A stretch of 41,446 bases of DNA from Bacillota bacterium (lineage in GTDB: Bacteria > Bacillota > Sulfobacillia > Sulfobacillales > Sulfobacillaceae): positions 1 through 41,446 of the forward strand of contig JAKACZ010000041.1 of assembly GCA_021820965.1 (NCBI GenBank), written 5' to 3'. The translations under genes were made by a program, and so were the position numbers. Shown in pieces: positions 24,895 to 32,978 of the stretch. The notes beneath the pieces were generated by a model, which saw nothing but the letters and a program-made list of their open reading frames with translations, did not search any database and was not told the DNA's origin. Within the stretch, counting starts at the first letter, position 1. Every line of letters begins with the position of its first letter.

Positions 24895-26202
24895 GTGAAG
24901 ATTCTAGCGGTGGGCGTCAATCATCGGGATGCACCATTGGCGGTGCGCGAACGCGTTGCACTGGGTCCGGAGATGCTAGGCCGTGCGTATGCTGTGCGCG
25001 ATAACATTCGGCATCAAGACGGCATCGTCATTCTATCCACGTGCAATCGTACTGAGCTGTATGTAGCCGGCGAGGTGCTCTTGGCCGACGTGTTGTCCTG
25101 GTGGGAGGGATTAGTCGGCGTCCCGCGGGCGGAGTTTTCTGAAGCGTTATTTTGGCTGAACGGCATCGAGGCGGCTGAACACCTGATGCGGGTAGCTGCC
25201 GGCATCGATTCTATGGTGCTAGGCGAGACGCAAATTCTCGGCCAGGTTAAAGACGCCTATCAACATGCCGTACAGCATGGGGCCGTTGGCCGTTTGCACC
25301 GTCTCTTTCAATATGCCTTTCGTGCGGGCAAGCGGGCGCACAGCGAAACCGACATCGGGCGTAACGCGCTGTCGTTGGGCCACGCGGTGGTGGAACTTTC
25401 TCGAAAGGTGTTCGGAACCGTGGAAGATCAGTCGGCCTTGGTGATTGGGGCCGGAGAGACAGCTCGGCTGGTTGCCCGCCACCTCAAAGCGCAAAACGTC
25501 GGTGACTTGGCTATAGCCAACCGCACGCGCACGCGCGCGGAGGCACTGGCGGAAGAACTGGGAGGACGGGTTGTGGACCTGGGATGTCTGGCCGGCGCGA
25601 TGCGCCGCGCTGACATCATCGTCTCCTGCACCAGCGCCCCCCGCCCCTTGATTTCGCGTGAAATGGCCCAGGAAGCGTTAAGGGGACAATCCCACAAATT
25701 CCGATTTTTCTTTGATATGGCGGTTCCGCGGGATATCGATCCGGGGGTGGCGGATTTGAGCCGCAGTATTTTTCTTTATGATATTGACGATGTGACCCGT
25801 GTTGTGGATGCGAATTTGGCAAAGCGCCAGCGCGAGGTACAAAAGGTGGAACGGCTAATCGCTGAGGAGGTGGTTCAGTTCCAAGAAGAAATGGGAGCAA
25901 GCCAGGTGGGACCGGTGATCCGCTCGCTCAGAGAGAAAGCGGAGAGTATTCGCCAAAAAGAGTTGGAAAAGGCGTTGAATCGCCTGCCTAACTTGTCGGA
26001 GGAGGAGCGGGCGGTCGTGGCTGACACCACGCGCCTTATCCTCAACAAATTTCTGAATGACGCCATGGTTTCCATGCGAAGCTGGGGGAAGGACGAGCAA
26101 AAGCGCTCTTACGTCGATGCCGTTCGCGAGTTGTTTCGGTTGGCGGATGAGCAAGCGGATAGCATCGGCGCCGACGGGGGCGTGGCGTTATCGAGCAAGT
26201 AG
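24895..26202 (+). CDS. hemA: glutamyl-tRNA reductase
   Basis: 435 aa. It reduces glutamyl-tRNA(Glu) to glutamate-1-semialdehyde with NADPH, the first step of C5 tetrapyrrole synthesis. The catalytic Cys is in ILSTCNRTELYVAG near residue 50. GVNHRDAPLAVRERVAL opens the protein, GETQILGQVKDAY follows the catalytic domain, and ALVIGAGETARLVARHL is the NADPH site near residue 180. The C-terminal dimerisation helices (EEVVQFQEEMG and the end region) are present. GTG 24895 is preceded by a modest AGCAGGA site 13 nt upstream; an ATG at 24884 hits a stop within four codons. First gene of hemAXCDB. No hemL is in the window. Confidence 0.95.
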   Translation: MKILAVGVNHRDAPLAVRERVALGPEMLGRAYAVRDNIRHQDGIVILSTCNRTELYVAGEVLLADVLSWWEGLVGVPRAEFSEALFWLNGIEAAEHLMRVAAGIDSMVLGETQILGQVKDAYQHAVQHGAVGRLHRLFQYAFRAGKRAHSETDIGRNALSLGHAVVELSRKVFGTVEDQSALVIGAGETARLVARHLKAQNVGDLAIANRTRTRAEALAEELGGRVVDLGCLAGAMRRADIIVSCTSAPRPLISREMAQEALRGQSHKFRFFFDMAVPRDIDPGVADLSRSIFLYDIDDVTRVVDANLAKRQREVQKVERLIAEEVVQFQEEMGASQVGPVIRSLREKAESIRQKELEKALNRLPNLSEEERAVVADTTRLILNKFLNDAMVSMRSWGKDEQKRSYVDAVRELFRLADEQADSIGADGGVALSSK

Positions 26203-26218
26203 GAACCGGAGGAGCATC

Positions 26219-27025
26219 GTGGGAGCCTTTTTGCTGGTACTCACCCTGACGGGATATCTGGGCACAGCCATTCTGTCAGTGGCACAGCTGTACGACATGA
26301 AACGGGCCAAATGGGCCAAAGGGTTGGCATGGCTGGGGTTTTTGGCCGAGACGGCCTGGCTGATATTGCAAGCGGGAAGGGGACCGGTCACCCTGTCACA
26401 ATGGGTGGCTTTTTTTGTGTGGATGGCGGTTGGTCTCTATTTAACCTTGTCGCAACGGCTGGGATTGATGCCGATGGGCGCGTTTTTGCTGCCTACCACG
26501 TTTGCCATCTGGGCTTTTGGCATGGCGGTGTCAAATGGCGCACGGGTTGATAATGCGGCGCACAGCGGGTTTTGGGTGCCCGCCCATTGGTTCTTGAGCG
26601 CTCTGGCAGACGTTTGCTTTTTGCTGACGGCGGTTTTCGCTATCATGTACATAGAGAAAGAGCGGGAGCTGAAGTCCAAAGAAGTCGAGTTGTTTTACTA
26701 TCGGCTCCCGGCACTGGATGCGCTGGACGGGTGGATGGCGCGGCTCTTGGCCGCGGGCTGGGCGATCGATACGCTCGCGCTTGTGACCGCGTCGTTGACA
26801 CTGCACTCGATATTGCACTCGGGTCCGGTCTGGTCGGTGCCACCATGGGGCTCGTTGGTCATGTGGATGATATACGGGTTCTTGCTGTCGACGCGATTGG
26901 TGGGAAGATGGCGAGGCCACCGCTTGGCCCGCGGGTGTATGCTGGCGTTTTTGGGTGTCTTGATCGTGGTGTTCGGCATCAATTTGACCTCGCTGGGCGG
27001 GCGGCACTTGGTACCCGCCCTGTAG
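26219..27025 (+). CDS. hemX: HemX/CcsA-like membrane protein
   Basis: 268 aa with about eight hydrophobic helices, in the CcsA/ResC cytochrome c assembly superfamily. MYIEKERELKSKEVELFYYRLPALDALD after helix 5 and the final PPWGSLVMWMIYGFLLSTRLVG region match the HemX subgroup. In Bacillus the equivalent gene lies between hemA and hemC and lowers HemA protein levels; the same position here supports the name. GTG 26219 follows GGAGGAG; a longer reading from 26057 overlaps hemA and is spurious. It is probably co-translated with hemA and hemC. Confidence 0.82.
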   Translation: MGAFLLVLTLTGYLGTAILSVAQLYDMKRAKWAKGLAWLGFLAETAWLILQAGRGPVTLSQWVAFFVWMAVGLYLTLSQRLGLMPMGAFLLPTTFAIWAFGMAVSNGARVDNAAHSGFWVPAHWFLSALADVCFLLTAVFAIMYIEKERELKSKEVELFYYRLPALDALDGWMARLLAAGWAIDTLALVTASLTLHSILHSGPVWSVPPWGSLVMWMIYGFLLSTRLVGRWRGHRLARGCMLAFLGVLIVVFGINLTSLGGRHLVPAL

Positions 27026-27046
27026 CGAGAGGCTGGAGGCAGCGTA

Positions 27047-27961
27047 TTGGCACATATCAGAGTGGGAACCCGGTCGAGTGCGTTGGCGCTGGCTCAGACA
27101 GACCTGGTGGCGGCTCTTTTGCACCGCGCAGGACACACAGTGGACATTGTCACGATGCAAACGCGGGGGGACCAGGTGTTGGATCGGTCGCTCAATCAAA
27201 TCGGCAGCAAGGGTGTTTTCACCGAGGAGTTGGAGCAAGCGCTATTATCGGACCGTGTGGATTTGGCGGTACATTCCCTCAAGGATTTGCCCACTGAACT
27301 CCCGCCGGGTCTGGTGGTTGGCGCCTACACGTTCCCGTCCGACCGGCGGGACGTGCTGCTGACCGACGGCGCTACGCTACGCAACATGAAGCCCGGTACC
27401 CGGCTCGGCACCTCAAGTGTCCGGCGAACCGCCTTTATCCGTGCGGTTCGTCCCGACGTCGTGCTTGTTCCAGTTCGCGGAAATCTGAAGACGCGCATTG
27501 ACAAGTGGCGATCCGGGGCCTTTGATGGATTGGTGCTGGCCGCGGCCGGTGTGCTGAGGCTGGGTTGGGAACACCTTATTACCGAGTATCTGGATCCGGG
27601 GGTAATTACACCTAGCCCCGGTCAAGGTGTTCTCGCAGTCGAGGTCGCGCAACACCGTCGCGATTTGCGCGAACTGATGGCGCAAATTAATGATGTGCGG
27701 GCACAAATTGTCGCAGTGGCGGAGCGCGCGGTGCTGGACGAGGTGGGAGGAGGGTGCCAAATTCCTTTGGGTGCGTATGGCGAGTGGCGCAGCGATACTA
27801 CCCTCTCGCTGTTGGCGCAGGTCGCCGGTCTGGATGGCACACCGGTCATAAAAAAGGCGGTAACTTGTTCGGCCCGAGAGGCGGAACAGGCGGGGCGCAT
27901 CATTGGTCGCTATCTCCGGGAACATGGTGCTCTAGAATTGATACAAACTCAAGAGGGGTGA
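27047..27961 (+). CDS. hemC: hydroxymethylbilane synthase (porphobilinogen deaminase)
   Basis: 304 aa. It joins four porphobilinogens into hydroxymethylbilane. Motifs: IRVGTRSSALALAQ at the start, TRGDQ, FTEELEQALL, DLAVHSLKDLPTELPPG, then RLGTSSVRRTAFIRAVRPD with substrate-contacting Arg residues. The Cys that carries the dipyrromethane cofactor is in VGGGCQIPLGAY. TTG 27047 lies 7 nt after CTGGAGG and begins exactly at the conserved N-terminus. The 3' end sits 7 bp from hemD. Confidence 0.95.
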   Translation: MAHIRVGTRSSALALAQTDLVAALLHRAGHTVDIVTMQTRGDQVLDRSLNQIGSKGVFTEELEQALLSDRVDLAVHSLKDLPTELPPGLVVGAYTFPSDRRDVLLTDGATLRNMKPGTRLGTSSVRRTAFIRAVRPDVVLVPVRGNLKTRIDKWRSGAFDGLVLAAAGVLRLGWEHLITEYLDPGVITPSPGQGVLAVEVAQHRRDLRELMAQINDVRAQIVAVAERAVLDEVGGGCQIPLGAYGEWRSDTTLSLLAQVAGLDGTPVIKKAVTCSAREAEQAGRIIGRYLREHGALELIQTQEG

Positions 27962-27968
27962 TCAACCG

Positions 27969-29207
27969 GTGCTAACCATCGTCGGAGGAGGACCTGGCCT
28001 CCCCGGTTTGCTCACGCAGGCGGCCGTGAACGCGTTGGAACGCGCAGAGACCATCTATGTTGAGCCTGAAGTTCGGGAAGTCCTGAGCGGCCGCCGCGAC
28101 TTGCAATCGAAAGTGCGAGCACCAGGGTCCAGGCCCAAAGGTCCCGGCGATACAAACGGCGAAACCGCCTGGGTAGTGCCCGATACTCCGGCTTTGTTCG
28201 CGCCGGTGCGCCGACTCCTCGAAAGGTTTGCCCCGGCCGAGTTGGCATCAATCCGCCTTCTCTCCGGGGTTCCAAGCTTCGTGAACCAATTGGACCGAGA
28301 CGGTGTGCTACTGCCTGAGCATGCGGCCACGTTACACGATGCCGGCGGACAAACGCTGGTGGTCTGGAGTCATGGGCGCTGGGAGGGTCCGTGGCTACAT
28401 AAGCGCATTCCCTGGGAAACCGCCCGCCCGCTGCATGGCCGCCAGGTTATTTTGCTTCGCGGTGGACGTGGTGCCCAGCGGGCCAGGCGCTGGTTGGAGG
28501 ATTGGGGTGCGGAGGTTCAAATATGGCCGGTTTCCCGGCTGTCCGATCCGGATACATACGAGCCGGTTGACCAGGCCATCCGTCGGATTGCTCGCTATGA
28601 TTGGATTATCTTCACCAGCGGGGAGGCGGCTGAGCGGTGGCTCGAGCGTATGCAAAAGCTGGGCCAGGACATTCGGCAAATGCGCGCCAAAATTGCAACT
28701 GTAGGTCCCGAGACCGCCGCACAGCTACGCGAACACGGTTTGGTAGCTGACCTCATGCCCAGCCGCGATTTCAGCCAAGAAGGCTTGGCCGAGGCATTTC
28801 GGGAGGTTCCGCTACGGGGATCCACCGTGCTGTTTCCAGGCGGGCAACTGACCCGTGATTTTTTGAGCGACGAACTGAGGGGACGCGGAGCCTTAGTGGA
28901 CAATATCGTACTCTATCGCAACCAGCCGGTGCCGTTATCGCTGTCGCTGCGCCACGCCATCCGGACCGAGTCCGCCGATGCGATGTTAGTGACCGCTGCA
29001 TCCCAGTGCGAATATTTGATGGATCAGCTGACGATGGAGGACCGACGACATTTGGACCGCATCCCCGTCTTCTCTATCGGCCCGTTGACCACTCGCACCT
29101 TGCAACATTATGGAATTGAGCCGGCCGACGAAGCGGTCGAGCCTTCGTTGAGGCTTCTGGTCGAATGCGTGCGCGACTACTATGCCCGGGAGAGCGAGCA
29201 AGGCTGA
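27969..29207 (+). CDS. hemD: uroporphyrinogen-III synthase with reduced CobA-like N-terminal domain
   Basis: 412 aa. Residues ~155-405 are a HemD domain that cyclises hydroxymethylbilane to uroporphyrinogen III: RPLHGRQVILLRGGRGAQRA, YDWIIFTSGEAAERWLER, KIATVGPETAAQLREHGL, TVLFPGGQLTRDFLSDELR and AMLVTAASQCEYLM. Residues 1-~145 look like a shortened SUMT/CobA methyltransferase. They have MLTIVGGGPGLPGLLTQAAV (the SAM-binding GxGPGxxxLLT opening) and RLLSGVPSFVNQLDRDGVLL, resembling the PGxxS segment. A true CobA has ~240 residues, so ~100 are missing. Methyl transfer is therefore doubtful. GTG 27969. Confidence 0.85.
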   Translation: MLTIVGGGPGLPGLLTQAAVNALERAETIYVEPEVREVLSGRRDLQSKVRAPGSRPKGPGDTNGETAWVVPDTPALFAPVRRLLERFAPAELASIRLLSGVPSFVNQLDRDGVLLPEHAATLHDAGGQTLVVWSHGRWEGPWLHKRIPWETARPLHGRQVILLRGGRGAQRARRWLEDWGAEVQIWPVSRLSDPDTYEPVDQAIRRIARYDWIIFTSGEAAERWLERMQKLGQDIRQMRAKIATVGPETAAQLREHGLVADLMPSRDFSQEGLAEAFREVPLRGSTVLFPGGQLTRDFLSDELRGRGALVDNIVLYRNQPVPLSLSLRHAIRTESADAMLVTAASQCEYLMDQLTMEDRRHLDRIPVFSIGPLTTRTLQHYGIEPADEAVEPSLRLLVECVRDYYARESEQG

Positions 29208-29234
29208 TATAATGAGTCCGAAAGGCGTGATGTG

Positions 29235-30206
29235 ATGTTTCCCCGAGAAAGGCCGCGCCGCTTGCGAACGACGGCGTCCTTACGCGAACTGGTGCGCGAA
29301 ACCCGGCTCTCGGTGGACCAGTTAATTTATCCTGTATTTGTGACCCACGGGGAGGGAATTAAAGCACCGATCCGATCCATGCCGGGCATCTACCAGTGGT
29401 CGATCGACGTGTTAATCGGCCATTTGAGCCAAGCATATCAACGGGGCGTGCGGGCCTTCCTCTTGTTCGGCATCCCTCAGGTCAAGGATCCGCGGGGCCA
29501 GGAGGCGTACGCTCCCGACGGCATCGTGCAGCGGGCGCTCCGCTCCATTCGGGAGGCACTGCCGGAGGCGATTTTAATTGCTGATCTGTGTTTGTGCGAG
29601 TATACCGATCATGGTCACTGTGGCGTTCTCAAAGGCCAAATGGTGGATAACGACGCAACATTGGATCTCTTGGCCAAAACGGCAGTCGAGCAGGCACGCG
29701 CCGGTGCCAGCATGGTGGCGCCTTCGGATATGATGGACGGGCGGGTCGGAGCCATCCGTAGCGCGCTCGACGCACATGGTTTGGAGGAGATCCCCATTAT
29801 GTCCTACGCGGCCAAATATGCGTCCGGGTTCTATGGACCGTTTCGCGAGGCCGCAGAAAACGCTCCTGCGTTTGGCGACCGCCGGGCGTACCAGATGGAC
29901 CCGGCCAACCGTCGCGAAGCGATGAAAGAGGTGTTACAGGACCTCGCAGAAGGGGCGGATATGGTGATCGTCAAACCGGCGCTTCCTTACTTGGATGTGC
30001 TGTCAGACGTACGGCGCGCCGTATCGGTTCCCGTCGCGGCCTACCAAGTGTCGGGAGAGTTTGCGATGATCGAGGCTGCCGCACAAAACGGATGGATTGA
30101 ACGGGAACGGGTAATTATGGAATCCCTGACCGCTATTGCACGGGCCGGTGCTGATATGATTATCACGTATTGGGCTTTTGAAGCGAGTCAATGGCTTTCC
30201 CGGTGA
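29235..30206 (+). CDS. hemB: delta-aminolevulinic acid dehydratase (porphobilinogen synthase)
   Basis: 323 aa. It condenses two 5-aminolevulinates to porphobilinogen. The Schiff-base lysines are in MSYAAKYASGFYGPFR and MVIVKPALPYLDV. The cysteine-rich LCLCEYTDHGHCGVL marks a Zn-dependent member rather than the Mg-only type. LIYPVFVTHGEGIKAPIRSM is the usual N-terminus. ATG 29235 follows AAAGG by 9 nt; GTG 29232 is adjacent. Last enzyme gene of the hem operon; hemL and later genes are absent from the window. Confidence 0.95.
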   Translation: MFPRERPRRLRTTASLRELVRETRLSVDQLIYPVFVTHGEGIKAPIRSMPGIYQWSIDVLIGHLSQAYQRGVRAFLLFGIPQVKDPRGQEAYAPDGIVQRALRSIREALPEAILIADLCLCEYTDHGHCGVLKGQMVDNDATLDLLAKTAVEQARAGASMVAPSDMMDGRVGAIRSALDAHGLEEIPIMSYAAKYASGFYGPFREAAENAPAFGDRRAYQMDPANRREAMKEVLQDLAEGADMVIVKPALPYLDVLSDVRRAVSVPVAAYQVSGEFAMIEAAAQNGWIERERVIMESLTAIARAGADMIITYWAFEASQWLSR

Positions 30207-30230
30207 ACGCAAAGGGAAGGAGCGGGAGCG

Positions 30231-30419
30231 ATGGAATCAAACCGAAACAGCACACGTCCCATTTTCAACTATGCCATTTGGCTTTTTGACATGAATGCCG
30301 ACGACGTGTTTGACCGCGATCGGCACCTGATTATCGATTCCAGTTTGGGACTCGTTGAGGAAGACGGGGATGCTCCTCTCCCTTCCCTATTGTTCAACCC
30401 GGAATTAGGAGATCACTAA
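30231..30419 (+). CDS. orphan 62-aa acidic protein
   Basis: 62 aa with good translation signals: AAGGAG nine nt before ATG 30231. Acidic stretches DMNADDVFDRD and LVEEDGDAPL flank a hydrophobic LIIDSSLGL. No signal peptide, Cys motif or membrane helix. It trails hemB by 24 bp and may share its transcript. I recognise no family. Confidence 0.5.
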   Translation: MESNRNSTRPIFNYAIWLFDMNADDVFDRDRHLIIDSSLGLVEEDGDAPLPSLLFNPELGDH

Positions 30420-30505
30420 GGCCGTATGCCGCGAAAAACGCAGCGGGATGTGCTGCGCGTAAGCCTAGGAATTTAAACAAACGAAGTTGCGGTGCTTTGG
30501 AATTG

Positions 30506-30783
30506 GGTCAACCACCCCGGCCTGAAGGGGGAGCGCGAGGGAGACCTCGGCTCCATCGGTTGGTTAGCTTTAATCCCGCCGGGGCGTCAGTTCGTTCGAT
30601 TGGTGCAGAGCCGGGACTGCTTCTTTCCTTGTGCCATCGGGCAACCCGACAGAACATGGGCGCGAGAGCCTGCGCGAGCGGAAAGACGGTTGGCAGTACC
30701 GCAAACGCCGCATCAGCGCTTTAGAAGAAGGGGGGGAGCGGCGCTCCGGCCTGAAGGCCGGATTCCCTTGCCGCTAATTCAAC
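30506..30783 (+). mobile_element. IS200/IS605-type right-end relic with omega-RNA-like hairpin
   Basis: At 30737-30775 a two-tier hairpin has AGCGGC (30737-30742) pairing with GCCGCT (30770-30775) outside, and CCGGCC (30746-30751) with GGCCGG (30756-30761) inside around TGAA. It is followed by AATTCAAC. GGCCTGAAGGCC plus a terminal TTCAAC is the usual look of IS605/IS1341 right ends, where TnpB omega-RNA scaffolds finish. The 12-mer CCGGCCTGAAGG recurs exactly at 30517-30528. A frame ending at 30724 (GARACASGKTVG...) could be a TnpB tail. The element stops one base before the selA ATG. No intact transposase gene is present. Confidence 0.45.
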
Positions 30784-32181
30784 ATGGACCACCATGATGC
30801 AGCCGCAAATGCGGCGATGCGGGCCATTCCGGCCGTTCAGACGGTGATGCGGGCTATGCCCGAGGATGGTGCGCTGGCTGTGGTGTGGGTGCAAGCCGGC
30901 GTGCGCCAGGTGCTGGCCGACATCCGCGCGGACGTGCAACGAGGAGGCCAGGTTCCCCTAATAGCCGACATTATCCGGATGGCCGCGAATCGGGCGCGGC
31001 AGTTGGCGCGTCCCCAACTGCGCCCCTTGATTAATGCGACCGGAGTCATGGTGCATACGAATTTGGGCCGGTCGCCGCTTCCCACCGAGATGATGGACCA
31101 TCTGAACCAGATCGCGACACAGTATTCCACGTTGGAGTATCGGCTGACCGAAGGCGTGCGTGGTTCGCGTCATGAGCATATTGAGGGGCTTTTAGCGGAA
31201 CTGGCCGGGGCCGAGTCAGCCATGGTTGTTAACAACAACGCGGCGGCTGTGCTGTTAGCGCTTTCCACCGTGGCCCAACATCATGAGGTGGTGGTATCTC
31301 GCGGTGAGCTGGTGGAAATTGGCGGGTCTTTCCGCATTCCCGAAGTCATGGCCCTGTCCGGGGCTCGGTTGGTCGAGGTGGGCGCCACCAACAAGACTCA
31401 CCTGTATGACTATGAGCGTGCCATCCATGAGGACACCGCGCTATTGCTCAAAGTGCATCAATCTAATTTTCGTCAAATTGGTTTCGTGGATAGTGTGCCC
31501 CGTTCGGATCTGGTGGCTCTGGGTCAGAGCCGCGGCATTCCCGTGATGGAGGACTTGGGTAGCGGGGTGCTGCTGCCTATTGAGATGGACGGGTATACCG
31601 AGCCCACCGTACAGGACGTGGTGAAAGACGGAGTGGAGATTACCACCTTTTCCGGTGATAAGCTGCTGGGCGGTCCCCAGGCAGGTTTAGTCGTGGGCAA
31701 AAAGGTGTGGATTGAGCGCATGAAGAAAAACCCCTTGGCACGGGCTGTGCGAGTGGACAAAATGACGCTGGCGGTACTGGAATTGGTGCTCCGGTGGTAC
31801 CGTGAAGGACGTGGACGTGACTTGCCGCTTTGGCGTATGATTTATATGCCATTGGAAAGTATTTTTGAACGTGCCCAGGTATTTCGGGCGGCACTGATGG
31901 CGCGATACCCAGGGGAGAACGTCGACGTTCAACGCGATTGGTCTGAAGTTGGCGGTGGCTCCATGCCAGGCACTCGGCTTGAAACCTACGTGATCGCGGT
32001 CACGTTGGCGCCCGAGCGACTGGTCAAAGTGGAAGAGGCGTTGAGAGCCGCTCCACATGCAGTGGTGGCCCGGGTGGGCCGCGGAAAGCTTTTGCTGGAT
32101 TTGCGAACCGTGTTTGAGGGTCAAGAACCGATACTGCTGGATACCTTAGCCGAGGCTCTAGAGAGCACCGTGATCGGCTAA
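30784..32181 (+). CDS. selA: L-seryl-tRNA(Sec) selenium transferase (SelA)
   Basis: 465 aa, full length. This PLP enzyme converts Ser-tRNA(Sec) to Sec-tRNA(Sec). The N-terminal helical domain has RAIPAVQTVMRAM and ends at LINATGVMVHTNLGRSPL. The PLP Lys is in TTFSGDKLLGGPQAGLVVG near residue 290. EDLGSGVLLP and the small C-terminal domain with VARVGRGKLLLDLRTV are present. There is no Shine-Dalgarno before ATG 30784; the IS-like hairpin occupies that space, and ATG 30817 is an alternative start. No selB, selC or selD is visible. The etfBA genes follow after 16 bp. Confidence 0.92.
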   Translation: MDHHDAAANAAMRAIPAVQTVMRAMPEDGALAVVWVQAGVRQVLADIRADVQRGGQVPLIADIIRMAANRARQLARPQLRPLINATGVMVHTNLGRSPLPTEMMDHLNQIATQYSTLEYRLTEGVRGSRHEHIEGLLAELAGAESAMVVNNNAAAVLLALSTVAQHHEVVVSRGELVEIGGSFRIPEVMALSGARLVEVGATNKTHLYDYERAIHEDTALLLKVHQSNFRQIGFVDSVPRSDLVALGQSRGIPVMEDLGSGVLLPIEMDGYTEPTVQDVVKDGVEITTFSGDKLLGGPQAGLVVGKKVWIERMKKNPLARAVRVDKMTLAVLELVLRWYREGRGRDLPLWRMIYMPLESIFERAQVFRAALMARYPGENVDVQRDWSEVGGGSMPGTRLETYVIAVTLAPERLVKVEEALRAAPHAVVARVGRGKLLLDLRTVFEGQEPILLDTLAEALESTVIG

Positions 32182-32197
32182 GGAGAGGAGGCTCATC

Positions 32198-32965
32198 ATG
32201 AAGATTCTAGTATTGGTAAAGCAGGTGCCCGATACGGCGACGAAAATCCGGTTGAATCCGGGAGACACGGAGATTCAAACGGATGGCATCAAATGGGTGA
32301 TTAACCCCTATGACGAGTTTGCCATTGAGGAATGCCTGCGAATCCGAGAAAAGTTTAGCGGTGAAGTTGTTGTCGTGTCGTTGGGACCCAAGCGGGTGGA
32401 GGAAGCCATTCGCCAGGCCCTGGCTATGGGGGCTGATCGAGCCATCCATTTGGTAAGCGAGGCCAGGATGGACAGCCAGGCGGCCGCCCGCGTCCTGGCG
32501 CATGCCTGCCAGGAGGAAGGCTATGACCTTATCTTGACCGGTAAGCAAGCGGTGGATGATGACCAAGCCCAGGTTGGGCCGCTGGTGGCGGTGGAACTAG
32601 GCCTGCCACAGGTTACGGTGGTGCTCAAGCTCGAACTTGATCTAGATTCTAAGCGGATTCGCGCTGAACGCGAACTGGAAGGGGCGACCGAGATTGTTGA
32701 GCTGCCGATGCCAGCTGTCGTCACGGCGCAGCGCGGCTTGAACGAACCGCGCTACCCCACGCTGCCCAACATTATGAAGGCCAAGAAGAAAGAGGTAAAG
32801 TCGATCGCTGTGGACTCGTCGGGTGTTTCGACGGAGCCATGGGTTCGCATCGAAGAGCTAACCTTGCCTCCTGAGCGGCCGGCCGCCAAGGTACTAACCG
32901 GTGAACCGGCGGAGACGGCGCGCGAATTGGCGCGGCTTTTGCACGAAGAGGCCAAAGTCATTTAA
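32198..32965 (+). CDS. etfB: electron transfer flavoprotein beta subunit
   Basis: 255 aa. MKILVLVKQVPDTATKIRLN and INPYDEFAIEECLRIRE are the standard ETF-beta N-terminus. LTGKQAVDDDQAQVGPLVAVELGLPQ and the AMP-binding region follow. ARRYPTLPNIMKAKKKE-like sequence (here ending LPNIMKAKKKEVKSI) is the recognition-loop region that contacts partner dehydrogenases. With EtfA it carries electrons from acyl-CoA or other flavin dehydrogenases to the quinone pool. ATG 32198 follows GGAGAGG. Whether it is a bifurcating type cannot be judged without structure-based alignment. Confidence 0.94.
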   Translation: MKILVLVKQVPDTATKIRLNPGDTEIQTDGIKWVINPYDEFAIEECLRIREKFSGEVVVVSLGPKRVEEAIRQALAMGADRAIHLVSEARMDSQAAARVLAHACQEEGYDLILTGKQAVDDDQAQVGPLVAVELGLPQVTVVLKLELDLDSKRIRAERELEGATEIVELPMPAVVTAQRGLNEPRYPTLPNIMKAKKKEVKSIAVDSSGVSTEPWVRIEELTLPPERPAAKVLTGEPAETARELARLLHEEAKVI

Positions 32966-32978
32966 GGAGGCGGGCGGC

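Noticed and set aside
26057..26218. Longer N-terminus for hemX
   Set aside because: It overlaps hemA; GTG 26219 has a proper ribosome site and starts at the first membrane helix.
30490..30600. tRNA-Sec (selC) next to selA
   Set aside because: GC-rich inverted segments are present, but no acceptor/T-arm pairing or TCA anticodon loop can be built.
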